Part shown: positions 28,049-37,143 of the stretch, piece by piece
Position numbering within the stretch: the stretch's first letter is position 1
Layout: the number at the start of each line of letters is the position of its first letter
From: Pseudoduganella danionis
GTDB taxonomy: Bacteria; Pseudomonadota; Gammaproteobacteria; Burkholderiales; Burkholderiaceae_D
NCBI RefSeq assembly: GCF_009720775.1
Contig: NZ_WNKW01000001.1
Span: forward strand, 1,819,394-1,883,393
DNA length: 64,000 nucleotides
Direction of reading: 5' to 3'
Translations under genes and position numbers: made by a program
The notes under the pieces: generated by a model
Told to the model about the DNA's origin: nothing
Seen by the model: only the letters and a program-made list of their open reading frames with translations
The model's database searches: none

Positions 28049-28765
28049 ATGAAAACTCAATTCAACAAAGTAATGCAAGCCGCAGTTGCTGCTGCCGCCC
28101 TGACTTTCGCCACCGCCAGCTACGCGTCGCCGGATGTGTATTCGAGCACGAAACTTCTTGAAGAAAATATCGAAGTAAATGCTGCGGGCAGCAAATATTT
28201 CAAAGACGTGGAATTCGCGGGGTCGCTGTATATCGGCGTACAGGTTTATGAAATGTTTAATGCAAACAACGCGACGCAGCGTTACGTTGCTTACTGCATC
28301 CAGCCAGACGTAGACGTACAGCCGGGCGCTACCTACACTGCAAGCTATAATTTCACGCCATCGGCCGATGTGCGCAAGCTGTACGAATCTTCGTTTGCCA
28401 GCACTGTCGGCAATGCTGAAAAGCAGAAGGCATTCCAGCTGGCATTGTGGGAATTGCAGAACGACGACAACAACCTGAGCTATGTCGATGCAAATAGCAA
28501 GCAGTATTTTGCAGCCGGTCAGAGCCCTACTGTTGATATGGCTGCTGCCATGCTGGTAAGTGCGAGCAACTATACCCTGGGCGTGAATCACTATAGCTAC
28601 GTAACGTTTGAAGGCAATGCGAATGGTGTCGAGTCGCAGCAGCTGCTGGGCGTACGCGAAGTAACTGCCGTACCGGAAGCGGATACCTGGGCCATGATGG
28701 CTGTGGGGCTGGGCCTGGTCGGTCTGGTTGGCCGTCGCAAGCAAAAGAACGAAAAATTCGCTTAA
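28049..28765 (+). CDS. PEP-CTERM protein with thioester-domain-like signature
   Basis: A 238-residue exported protein with a Sec signal peptide (AAVAAAALTFATASYA, cleaved before SPDV). The C-terminal sorting signal is VPEADTWAMMAVGLGLVG followed by GRRKQ, the PEP-CTERM tripartite pattern processed by exosortase. The central region has AYCIQP with Cys83 and FQLALWELQND with Gln130, resembling the Cys and Gln that form an internal thioester in Gram-positive adhesins. The gene starts 42 bases after the giant repeat protein, and a strong terminator follows, so the two may be co-transcribed. No exosortase gene is in the window. The thioester idea is inference from motif spacing. Confidence 0.85.
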   Translation: MKTQFNKVMQAAVAAAALTFATASYASPDVYSSTKLLEENIEVNAAGSKYFKDVEFAGSLYIGVQVYEMFNANNATQRYVAYCIQPDVDVQPGATYTASYNFTPSADVRKLYESSFASTVGNAEKQKAFQLALWELQNDDNNLSYVDANSKQYFAAGQSPTVDMAAAMLVSASNYTLGVNHYSYVTFEGNANGVESQQLLGVREVTAVPEADTWAMMAVGLGLVGLVGRRKQKNEKFA

Positions 28766-28787
28766 TTCCCTGAGAATCTAAGCCCGG

Positions 28788-28826
28788 CCGCGCCGTCGCA
28801 GCACTCCTGCACGGCGCGGTTTTTTA
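28788..28826 (+). terminator. Rho-independent terminator after the PEP-CTERM gene
   Basis: Arms CCGCGCCGT and ACGGCGCGG around a 14-base loop, followed by TTTTTT. It ends the surface-protein unit before lolC. Confidence 0.93.
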
Positions 28827-28910
28827 TTGTTCTTAATTAAGCTGTCTCCCGCTTTGGTGCCAATATGTGGCACACTTCGGGCTCGTCTATGCAAACCTTC
28901 ACCGGAGCCC

Positions 28911-30168
28911 ATGAGTCTTATGCAGAATTTGCCCTTCGAATGGCTGGTCGGCCTGCGCTACACGCGCGCTGGCAAGCGCAGCGGGCGCAATAGTTTTATC
29001 TCGTTTATTTCGCTGATATCCATGGCCGGCATCGGCCTCGGTGTCGCGGCTCTGATCGTCGTGCTGTCCGTCATGAACGGCTTCCAGAAGGAAGTCACGG
29101 ACCGCATGCTGTCCGTGCTGGCCCACGTGGAAGTGTTCGATGCGCGCGGCGCCATGCCGGACTGGCACGCGGCGGCGGCCGAAGCACGCCGCAATCCCGC
29201 CGTGATCGGCGCCGCCCCGTTCGCCGAAACCCAGGGCATGCTGGTACGTGACGATGTGCTGCGGCCTGCCATCATCCGTGGCGTGCTGCCGGAGCAGGAG
29301 CCGAATGTGTCGGACGTGGCCAAGCAGACGCGCCGCGGCAGCTTCAATGCGCTGCAGCCGGGTAGCTACAACATCGTGCTGGGCATCGAACTGGCGCGTG
29401 CCTTGCGCGTCAATCTGGGCGAAAAGGTCACGCTGGCGCTGGCTCAAGGCCAGCCCACGCCGGCCGGTGTGCTGCCGCGCGTACGCACCTTCACGGTGGT
29501 CGGCATATTCGAAGCCGGGCATAACGAATTCGATTCCGCGCTGGCGTTTGTCCATCTAACCGATGCGGAAAAGTTGCTGCGGCTGGATGCGCCGGCCGGC
29601 CTGCGTTTGCGGCTGGTAGATATGCATCAGGCGCCGCAAGTGGCGCAGCAACTCAAGAACAGCATGTCGGGCGACTTGATCATGCGCGACTGGTCCAAAC
29701 TGAATGCCAACTGGTTTGCTGCCGTACAGACGGAAAAACGCATGATGTTCATCATCCTGACGCTGATCATCGCCGTGGCAGCGTTCAATCTGGTGTCGAC
29801 GCTGGTGATGACGGTGACCGACAAGCAGGCCGACATCGCCATCCTGCGCACGTTGGGCGCGACGCCGCGTTCCATCATGAAGATCTTTATGATACAGGGC
29901 GCGTTGGTGGGCATATTGGGCACCATCATTGGCGTCGGGCTGGGCGTGCTGGTGGCGCTCAACATCGACGTGATCGTACCGTTTATCGAGCATTTACTGG
30001 GAGTGCAGTTCTTGTCCAAGGATATCTATTACATCAGCACCGTGCCGTCCGACCTGCGCTGGCCTGACGTGTTCAAGATCGGTGGCGTGGCCGTACTGCT
30101 GGCGTTTGTGGCCACGTTGTACCCGAGCTGGTGGGCCGCCCGCGTGAAACCTGCGGAGGCACTGCGTT

Positions 30169-30176
<8 letters not shown>
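28911..30176 (+). CDS. lolC: Lipoprotein-releasing ABC transporter permease LolC/LolE
   Basis: A membrane subunit of the Lol complex, which extracts lipoproteins from the inner membrane for delivery to LolA. The 421-residue protein has the four-helix MacB/FtsX topology: one helix near the N-terminus ([19 protein letters not shown]), a large periplasmic domain, and three C-terminal helices ([20 protein letters not shown] and two more). The N-terminal [13 protein letters not shown] motif is typical. The ATG at 28911 has a GGAG only 3 bases ahead; the ATG at 28920 is an alternative. It overlaps lolD by 8 bases. There is one permease gene, not separate lolC and lolE. Confidence 0.95.
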
Positions 30177-30864
<688 letters not shown>

Positions 30865-30867
30865 CCC

Positions 30868-31659
30868 ATGTGGATCGATACCCACTGCCATCTGGATGCG
30901 CACGAGTTTGCCGGAGATGGCGTGGGGCAGGCCGTGCTGGCGCTCCAGCAGGGTGTGCAGATGATCGTGATACCGGCTGTCGAGGCGGCCAATTTCGCCA
31001 CGGTGGCGGCGCTGGCCGCCAGCGCCGGCAATGCCAGCTATGCGCTCGGCATCCATCCCATCTACGTTCCCCAGGCCAGCGAGGATGATCTGCTGGTGCT
31101 GCGCCGGCAGGTCGAAGCCGCCATGGCCGATCCGCGTTTTGTCGCGCTGGGCGAAATCGGGCTGGATTTCTTTATTCCCATGCTGACCGAACTGGCCATG
31201 CGCGAGAAGCAGATCCATTTCCTGCGCGAGCAGCTGAAGATCGCGCGCGAGTTTGAACTGCCGGTGTTGCTGCATGTGCGGCGTTCGCAGGATGTGGTGC
31301 TCAAGCATGTGCGCCAGATCCGGCCCGCCGGCGGCATTGCTCATGCTTTCAATGGCAGCATGCAGCAGGCACAGGCCTATATCGATGCCGGCTTCAAACT
31401 GGGTTTTGGCGGCGCAATGACCTATACCCGCGCCTTGCAGATCCGCCGTCTGGCCACGGAGCTGCCGCTGTCGGCCATCGTGCTCGAGACGGATGCTCCC
31501 GATATTGCACCGAGCTGGATACATCCGGGCCGCAACAGCCCGGACCAGCTGGCCCGCATCGGTGCCGAACTGGCCCAGTTGCGCGGGCTGCCCTTAGCAG
31601 AAGTGGCGCAGGCCACCACGGCCAACGCGCAGGCGGTACTGCCCCGGCTGCCCCTTTGA
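30868..31659 (+). CDS. TatD-family metal-dependent hydrolase/nuclease
   Basis: A 263-residue TIM-barrel hydrolase. Metal ligands appear in DTHCHLD at residues 3-9, in GEIGLDFF, in PVLLHVR, in HAFNGSMQQA and in LETDAPDIAP. TatD-family proteins are DNases or D-aminoacyl hydrolases of quality-control type; the exact role of this paralogue (YcfH/YjjV group) cannot be read. It is the last gene of the lolC-lolD-tatD operon. Confidence 0.94.
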   Translation: MWIDTHCHLDAHEFAGDGVGQAVLALQQGVQMIVIPAVEAANFATVAALAASAGNASYALGIHPIYVPQASEDDLLVLRRQVEAAMADPRFVALGEIGLDFFIPMLTELAMREKQIHFLREQLKIAREFELPVLLHVRRSQDVVLKHVRQIRPAGGIAHAFNGSMQQAQAYIDAGFKLGFGGAMTYTRALQIRRLATELPLSAIVLETDAPDIAPSWIHPGRNSPDQLARIGAELAQLRGLPLAEVAQATTANAQAVLPRLPL

Positions 31660-31669
31660 TGCAGTTCAA

Positions 31670-31688
31670 GCTAGCAGCAAGTGCTAGC
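31670..31688 (+). terminator. Small hairpin after the TatD gene
   Basis: Arms GCTAGCA and TGCTAGC around GCAAG. There is no T-run, so this is a weak or rho-dependent candidate end for the lol operon. Confidence 0.4.
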
Positions 31689-31762
31689 GCACGGTAGGTT
31701 TTCCGGCGGCGTGCACGCGCATAATCAGCAGACCTGAAAGCCATCCTGACCGGAGCGACGCC

Positions 31763-32569
31763 ATGAAAAGAGCGATAGCGCTGTGCTGCTGTGCCATGCT
31801 GCTGGGCGTTGGCCTGCCTGTTGCGGCTCAAACCAGTGAGGTGATCGAGCGCGTTGTCGATGTGCCGCGCTGCAGCCAACCGGCCGCCAAAGTAGTATTT
31901 TCTGAATTCAAATGCAAATCGGCTGATTGCTCGAGCGGGGCAGGGCAGAACGATCCGCGCCAGTACCGCTGGTGGGAGCGTGCGGGCAATGTGGCCCAGC
32001 CCAGCTATACGGGAGTCGGTACAGGCATGACAGAAATGCTGGCGACGGCCCTGACCCAAACCGGCTGCTTTGATGTACAGGAGCGCGCCACGATCGATGA
32101 AATCAACCGGGAACTGGCGTTGGTCGGCAAGAAGGTGGAAGCGGAAGCAGCGGATTATCTGATCAGCGGCTCGATTACATCACTGGGCTTCGAGCAGAGT
32201 TCGACGGGGCTTGGCGGCTTGAGTAGTCTGGGGGGCGTATTGGGGCTGATCGCCGGTTCCATCGATTACAAGAAATCGCGGGTGCACATGAATATGGATA
32301 TCCGCGTGGTGGACGTGCGGCGGGCTCGCGTCGTCGCCTCGCGCACTTTTCAGGCGAATAACGAGAAGAACGGTTTCGGCATAGGCGCACTGGGCTGGGG
32401 TGGCGGCGTTGCGCTGGGCGGCAACCACGCCAGCATCAGCGGCTCGCCGCTGGAGGAAGTGGCGCGCGACCTGCTGGTACGGGCCAGCTCTTTCATCACC
32501 ACGACGCTGGCAGCAGCGAATATCACTGAGCATGTGGCCGTGCAGGCCAGCAATGTCGCGCCGCGCTAG
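31763..32569 (+). CDS. CsgG/HfaB-like exported protein
   Basis: A 268-residue protein with a signal peptide (CCCAMLLGVGLPVAAQ) and a CsgG-type domain: KVVFSEFKC, a GMTEMLATALTQTGCFDVQER segment, LISGSITSLGFEQ and a later strand region containing DIRVVDVRRARVVASRTF. CsgG forms the outer-membrane curli pore, but many relatives in this family are stand-alone envelope proteins of unknown role. No curlin subunits or other csg genes are nearby, so curli secretion is not implied. A Gly-rich stretch (GLGGLSSLGGVLGL) may be membrane-inserted. It stands as a single gene between tatD and comEC. Confidence 0.85.
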   Translation: MKRAIALCCCAMLLGVGLPVAAQTSEVIERVVDVPRCSQPAAKVVFSEFKCKSADCSSGAGQNDPRQYRWWERAGNVAQPSYTGVGTGMTEMLATALTQTGCFDVQERATIDEINRELALVGKKVEAEAADYLISGSITSLGFEQSSTGLGGLSSLGGVLGLIAGSIDYKKSRVHMNMDIRVVDVRRARVVASRTFQANNEKNGFGIGALGWGGGVALGGNHASISGSPLEEVARDLLVRASSFITTTLAAANITEHVAVQASNVAPR

Positions 32570-32632
32570 TTCGCGCTAGGCGTAATGTCGGTCTTGCGTG
32601 CAGGTAGGGCGATAGGCACTTCGGGCTAAGTC

Positions 32633-35113
32633 ATGCGGCTGTTCAGCATCAGCTTTGTCGGTGGTGTGCTGCTGTTGCAGCAGCAGGCCAGTTTGCCGAC
32701 GTGGCCGTACGTGCTGGCTGCTGCCGCATGTATTTGCGGCCTTGCCCCGCTTGATAGGCTTGGTGTGCAGCGCCGCTACGGCCAGTGGGGCCGCCGGCCA
32801 GTGGGGTTGCTGCGCCATTTGCCGCCCGTATGCTGTGGCGCTATCGGCGGCTTCCTTTGGGCTGCGTTGCTGGCCTATCTGGCGCTGGCTGAAAACCTGC
32901 ATCGGCAGGACGAGGGGCGCGATCTGCGTGTGACGGGCATCATCGACAGCCTGCCTAGTCGGAGTACTCAGGGGTTGCGCTTCAATTTCCGTGTTGAGCG
33001 CGTGCTGTCACCAACGGCGGGCGCCATCCCTGCACGGTTAGCGCTAGGTTGGTACAGCGGCTACCACCAGCCGCAGCAAGGGACAGCAGCATTGCCCGCG
33101 CTGCACGCGGGCCAGCGCTGGGAGCTGACGGTGCGTCTGCAACGCCCACACGGCAATGCCAACCCGTACGGCTACGATTACGAAGTGTGGCTGCTTGAGC
33201 AGGGCCTGCGTGCCACGGGTTATGTACGCGACACCGGCAAGGCACGACTGCTTGATGCCTACGCTGCCTGCGCTACCTGCCTGATAGAAGTCGCGCGCGG
33301 TGGGCTGCGCAGTCGTATCGAAGCCGAACTGGCGGGACGGCGCTATAGCCCAGTCATCGTGGCGCTGGTGGTGGGCGATCAGCATGGCATCCGTGCGCCC
33401 GACTGGCAGGTTTTCACGCGCACGGGCATCAGCCACCTGATTTCCATCTCGGGTCTGCATGTCACCATGGTGGCGGGTCTTGCCGCGATGTGCGCGGCTT
33501 GGTTATGGCGCCGTTCCTTCTTCACCGCGGCGCAACTGCCTTTAGTGCTACCAGCCCAGAAAGTGGCGGCACTAGCCGGTGCGCTGGTCGCATGGTCATA
33601 TGTAATGCTCGCAGGCTCAGGCGTTCCCGCCCAGCGCACGCTGTACATGTTGCTGGTGGTCGCGCTGGCTTTGTGGAGCGGGCGCATTGCCCGTTTCAGT
33701 CACGTGCTGTGCAGCGCGCTGCTGCTGGTGGTGTTACTCGATCCGTGGGCAGTGCTGTGGCCAGGCTTCTGGCTCTCGTTTGGTGCGGTAGCGGTGTTAC
33801 TGTACGCAGGAAGCGGACGGCTGCGAGGCAGCAGTCACGGCCAGCAGCCCGATCCCGGCAGTGGGCGTCAGCCGGTAAGCAGGCCACTGCTGGCACGTTG
33901 CCACGGCGTGTTGGCCGAGGCGGCGCATGCGCAGTATGCCGTGACGATGGGCTTGTTACCTTTGACGCTGCTCCTGTTTGCGCAGATATCGCTGGTCAGT
34001 CCAGTGGCCAACGCGCTCGCGATACCGCTCGTCAGCCTGATTATCACGCCATTAGCATTACTGGGCAGCGTGGCGCCACAACCGTTGTGCTCACTGCTGT
34101 TGTGGCTGGCGCACGTCCTGTTCGCCATGCTGGCGCAGTTGCTGACATGGCTCGCAGCGCAGCCGCTGGCAGTGTGGCAGGCACCCGCTGCATCGCTGGG
34201 GCTGTTCTGCTGGGCCTTGCTGGGAACCTTATGGCTGCTGGCTCCGCGCGGCTGGCCGCTACGCTGGCTCGGGCTGGCCAGTTGGATTCCGCTGCTGCTA
34301 GCCCAAGCGCGCGCACCGTGCCCGGGCGCCATGCAGGTAACAGCGTTCGATGTGGGGCAGGGCATGGCTGTGCTGGTGGAAACGCACAACCACCGCCTGC
34401 TGTATGACACGGGCCCCGCCTATGGACGGGAGGCCAATGCGGGCAGCCGCATCATACTGCCCTACTTGCAGGCGCGCGGTATCGCCATGCTGGACGGCCT
34501 AATCGTCAGCCATAGCGACAGCGACCATGCCGGCGGCGCGCAAGCCATCCTCGCGGCCATGCCGAGCGTGCCGCTATGGTCTTCGCTGCCTTCAGGGCAT
34601 GCGCTGCTGCGCATGGCCGGACAGTCCATGGCGTGCAGGGCCGGCCAGCAGTGGGACTGGGATGGCGTGCATTTCGAGATGCTACACCCGCCTGCAGCGG
34701 AGCTGGCAGCGCAGGGCATCAGACCGAATGCGCGTGCCTGCAGCATGAAAATCAGTTCGGCTGCTGGTAGCCTGCTGTTGGTGGCGGATATCGAAGCTGC
34801 ACAGGAGCACGCACTGGTGCAGCGTTATGGCAGCCAGTTGCGCGCCAGCGTGTTGCTCGCGCCCCACCACGGCAGCAAGACCTCGTCCACGCTGGAGTTT
34901 CTAGAGACTGTACAGCCCGAACACGCGCTGTTCCAGCTGGGTTACCGCAATCGCTACCACCATCCCCATCCCGCTGTCTGGGCCCGTTACGGCGCGCAGC
35001 AGATCAAGCGCTGGCGCACCGACGAGAGCGGCGCGATCGAACTCAGCTTCGATACGACTGTGCAGATCAGCGCCTATCGTGAGCGCCACGTGCGCTACTG
35101 GTACGGCCGATAA
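32633..35113 (+). CDS. comEC: DNA internalization competence protein ComEC/Rec2
   Basis: An 826-residue polytopic protein that moves single-stranded DNA across the inner membrane in natural transformation. It has an N-terminal DUF4131-like region with an OB-fold, a competence core of several membrane segments (GISHLISISGLHVTMVAGL is the hallmark) and a C-terminal metallo-beta-lactamase-like domain (FDVGQGMAVLVETHNH, VSHSDSDHAGG, LAPHHGSKTSS). All metal ligands are present and the frame is uninterrupted, so it is likely functional. The C-terminal domain presumably degrades the non-transported strand. Its neighbours are not competence genes. Confidence 0.95.
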   Translation: MRLFSISFVGGVLLLQQQASLPTWPYVLAAAACICGLAPLDRLGVQRRYGQWGRRPVGLLRHLPPVCCGAIGGFLWAALLAYLALAENLHRQDEGRDLRVTGIIDSLPSRSTQGLRFNFRVERVLSPTAGAIPARLALGWYSGYHQPQQGTAALPALHAGQRWELTVRLQRPHGNANPYGYDYEVWLLEQGLRATGYVRDTGKARLLDAYAACATCLIEVARGGLRSRIEAELAGRRYSPVIVALVVGDQHGIRAPDWQVFTRTGISHLISISGLHVTMVAGLAAMCAAWLWRRSFFTAAQLPLVLPAQKVAALAGALVAWSYVMLAGSGVPAQRTLYMLLVVALALWSGRIARFSHVLCSALLLVVLLDPWAVLWPGFWLSFGAVAVLLYAGSGRLRGSSHGQQPDPGSGRQPVSRPLLARCHGVLAEAAHAQYAVTMGLLPLTLLLFAQISLVSPVANALAIPLVSLIITPLALLGSVAPQPLCSLLLWLAHVLFAMLAQLLTWLAAQPLAVWQAPAASLGLFCWALLGTLWLLAPRGWPLRWLGLASWIPLLLAQARAPCPGAMQVTAFDVGQGMAVLVETHNHRLLYDTGPAYGREANAGSRIILPYLQARGIAMLDGLIVSHSDSDHAGGAQAILAAMPSVPLWSSLPSGHALLRMAGQSMACRAGQQWDWDGVHFEMLHPPAAELAAQGIRPNARACSMKISSAAGSLLLVADIEAAQEHALVQRYGSQLRASVLLAPHHGSKTSSTLEFLETVQPEHALFQLGYRNRYHHPHPAVWARYGAQQIKRWRTDESGAIELSFDTTVQISAYRERHVRYWYGR

Positions 35114-35189
35114 ATTAGAGCCTTTTGCCCAAGTTCTGGCGCCTGACTGCCATTACAATCGTTCAAAAACAACGATAGGGAGACTGCTT

Positions 35190-36035
35190 GTGAGTAAGCC
35201 CAAGCTGCATTTTGCGCATGCCAATAGCTATCCGGCAGGCGTGTACCGCCAGTACTTTGCTGCGCTGGAGCAGGATTTCGACATCCAGGCGCTGGATATG
35301 CACGGCCACAGCACCCATTACCCCGTGAGCGATGGCTGGCCCAAGCTGGTGGAAGAGTACATCGGCGAACTGACCGCCCGTTACACTGAACCGGTGATTC
35401 TGGTCGGGCATTCGCTGGGCGGCATGCTGAGCCTGATGGTAGCGCGTGCGCGGCCCGATCTGGTGCGTTGCGTGGTCATGCTCGATGCGCCCGTGGTGGC
35501 CGGCTGGCGTGCCCTGTTCTGGCGTCTGATCAAATTGAGCGGCAATGCCTTCCGTGTGCCGCCGGCCAAGAACTCTATCCGCCGACGCAATGTGTGGCCG
35601 GATGCCGAGGCGGCCTACCAGCATTTTGCCGGCAAGGATATCTTCGCTGCATGGGCGCCCGGCGTGCTGCACGACTACATCAGCAGCGGCCTCAAACCCC
35701 ATCCCGAAGGCGTGCAGCTGCGTTTTACGCGCGAAGTTGAAACCAGTATCTATGCCAGCCTGCCGCACCATCTGTCGCGTCTGGTGAAGCGGCCTTTCCC
35801 CACGCCGATAGGCTTTATCGGCGGCACCGATTCGTGGGAAACCAGTCAGTCCGGCCACACCCACACGCAGGCGCTGGTGGGGCCGCATTTCCGCATCATA
35901 CCGGGTGGCCATTTGTTCCCTATGGAGTCGCCCGAGCTGGCGGCGCAGGAAACCCGTGCCATGATCGTCAATCTGCTGGCCGAGGCGGGGAAAGAAAGCG
36001 GGAAAAAGCTGCCTCAGCGCAGGGCTTTCGCGTAA
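35190..36035 (+). CDS. Alpha/beta hydrolase
   Basis: A 281-residue cytoplasmic hydrolase. The nucleophile elbow is [13 protein letters not shown], the oxyanion region is [12 protein letters not shown], and the His is probably in [13 protein letters not shown]. The start is a GTG at 35190 behind a good AGGGAGA; an upstream ATG at 35079 would overlap comEC and lacks family sequence. The enzyme has no signal peptide and an unknown substrate. It precedes dcd by 55 bases on the same strand. Confidence 0.9.
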   Translation: MSKPKLHFAHANSYPAGVYRQYFAALEQDFDIQALDMHGHSTHYPVSDGWPKLVEEYIGELTARYTEPVILVGHSLGGMLSLMVARARPDLVRCVVMLDAPVVAGWRALFWRLIKLSGNAFRVPPAKNSIRRRNVWPDAEAAYQHFAGKDIFAAWAPGVLHDYISSGLKPHPEGVQLRFTREVETSIYASLPHHLSRLVKRPFPTPIGFIGGTDSWETSQSGHTHTQALVGPHFRIIPGGHLFPMESPELAAQETRAMIVNLLAEAGKESGKKLPQRRAFA

Positions 36036-36090
36036 AATCTCGGGCATCCGGCGCGCCTGCGCCGCCCTTGAACTTAAGGATAGCCTTGCG

Positions 36091-36657
36091 ATGACGATTA
36101 AAAGCGATAAATGGATACGCCGGATGGCGGAGCAGCACGGGATGATCGAGCCTTTCTTCCCCGATCAGGTACGTCAGGAAGAGGGCCGCAAGGTGATTTC
36201 CTACGGCACTTCGTCGTATGGCTACGATATCCGCTGCGCCGATGAATTCAAGGTCTTCACCAACATCAACAGCACCATCGTCGATCCGAAGAACTTCGAT
36301 TCGAATTCTTTCGTGGATGTGAAAAGCGATGTCTGCATCATTCCGCCGAACTCGTTCGCGCTGGCCCGCACCATGGAGTACTTCCGTATTCCGCGCGGCG
36401 TGCTGACCGTCTGCCTCGGCAAATCGACCTACGCCCGTTGCGGCATCATCGTCAACGTGACGCCGTTCGAACCCGAGTGGGAAGGCTATGTCACGCTGGA
36501 GTTTTCGAACACCACCCCGCTGCCTGCCAAGATCTACGCTGGCGAAGGTTGCGCCCAGGTGTTGTTCTTCGAGAGCGATGAAATCTGCGAAGTGTCCTAC
36601 AAAGACCGTAACGGCAAGTATCAGGGCCAGCACGGCGTGACGCTGCCCAAGGCTTAA
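36091..36657 (+). CDS. dcd: dCTP deaminase
   Basis: A 188-residue enzyme that converts dCTP to dUTP, feeding dTMP synthesis. Family motifs are present: [11 protein letters not shown] at the N-terminus, SSYGYDIRC, the nucleotide-binding [10 protein letters not shown] and the catalytic Glu in [15 protein letters not shown]. The size matches E. coli Dcd (193). It complements thyA and folA found 10 kb further on, which use the same pathway. Confidence 0.97.
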   Translation: MTIKSDKWIRRMAEQHGMIEPFFPDQVRQEEGRKVISYGTSSYGYDIRCADEFKVFTNINSTIVDPKNFDSNSFVDVKSDVCIIPPNSFALARTMEYFRIPRGVLTVCLGKSTYARCGIIVNVTPFEPEWEGYVTLEFSNTTPLPAKIYAGEGCAQVLFFESDEICEVSYKDRNGKYQGQHGVTLPKA

Positions 36658-36665
36658 GCGCAGGC

Positions 36666-36680
36666 TTTACCCATCTTTAC
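36666..36680. promoter_or_regulatory. CpxR-box-like site TTTAC-N5-TTTAC
   Basis: The sequence tttac-ccatc-tttac is the exact reverse complement of the CpxR consensus GTAAA-N5-GTAAA. It lies 71 bases ahead of the FlxA-like gene and 2.7 kb from two more such sites beside the Cpx-like regulator. A hairpin (GTGCAGG/CCTGCAC, 36684-36703) follows it. Confidence 0.6.
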
Positions 36681-36751
36681 ACTGTGCAGGCTATGTCCTG
36701 CACAAACGCGACCGTTAACTACATTAATGGTAACGTTTTAGGGAGGTAAAG

Positions 36752-37105
36752 ATGGTTAGCGCAGTAGGTTTCAGTACATCGGCAAGTGCCGCCAGCAGCA
36801 GTTCGGATAGCAGCAGTGCAATTGCCGCGCTACAGAAGCAGCTGCAAAGTTTGCAGAAAGATCTGGTCGAGGCCAACAAGGACACGTCCGAATCCGGCAA
36901 GCAGAAAGCCCAGCTGATCGAAGCGCAGGTGCAGGCCATACAGGCCCAGATCGCCGCGCTGCAGGCCGCTGCGGCACAGAAGGCGGCCCAGCAGGCGTCA
37001 CAGCAGAGCAGCTCGCAGCAAAGCTCGGCGAGCAACAGCACGAGTGCCAGCACGAGCGACAAGCGCTATGACACGGTCGGTAGCGTGATCGATACGACGG
37101 CCTGA
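36752..37105 (+). CDS. FlxA-like small coiled-coil protein
   Basis: A 117-residue protein with a Ser/Ala-rich start (SASAASSSSDSSSAI), a predicted coiled coil (ALQKQLQSLQKDLVEANKD and QVQAIQAQIAALQAA) and a Gln/Ser-rich tail. This layout matches the FlxA-like family, whose role is unclear. A strong GGGAGGT precedes the ATG. It is convergent with the sensor kinase gene and has a CpxR-like box upstream, so it may belong to the envelope stress response (inference). Confidence 0.8.
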   Translation: MVSAVGFSTSASAASSSSDSSSAIAALQKQLQSLQKDLVEANKDTSESGKQKAQLIEAQVQAIQAQIAALQAAAAQKAAQQASQQSSSQQSSASNSTSASTSDKRYDTVGSVIDTTA

Positions 37106-37143
37106 TGGTCGCGCAGGGCGGGGGCGGATGCAGCCCCTGCCGC

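Noticed and set aside
31763..32569. A curli secretion locus based on the CsgG-like protein
   Set aside because: No curlin, CsgE or CsgF genes are near, and CsgG-like domains occur in many unrelated envelope proteins.
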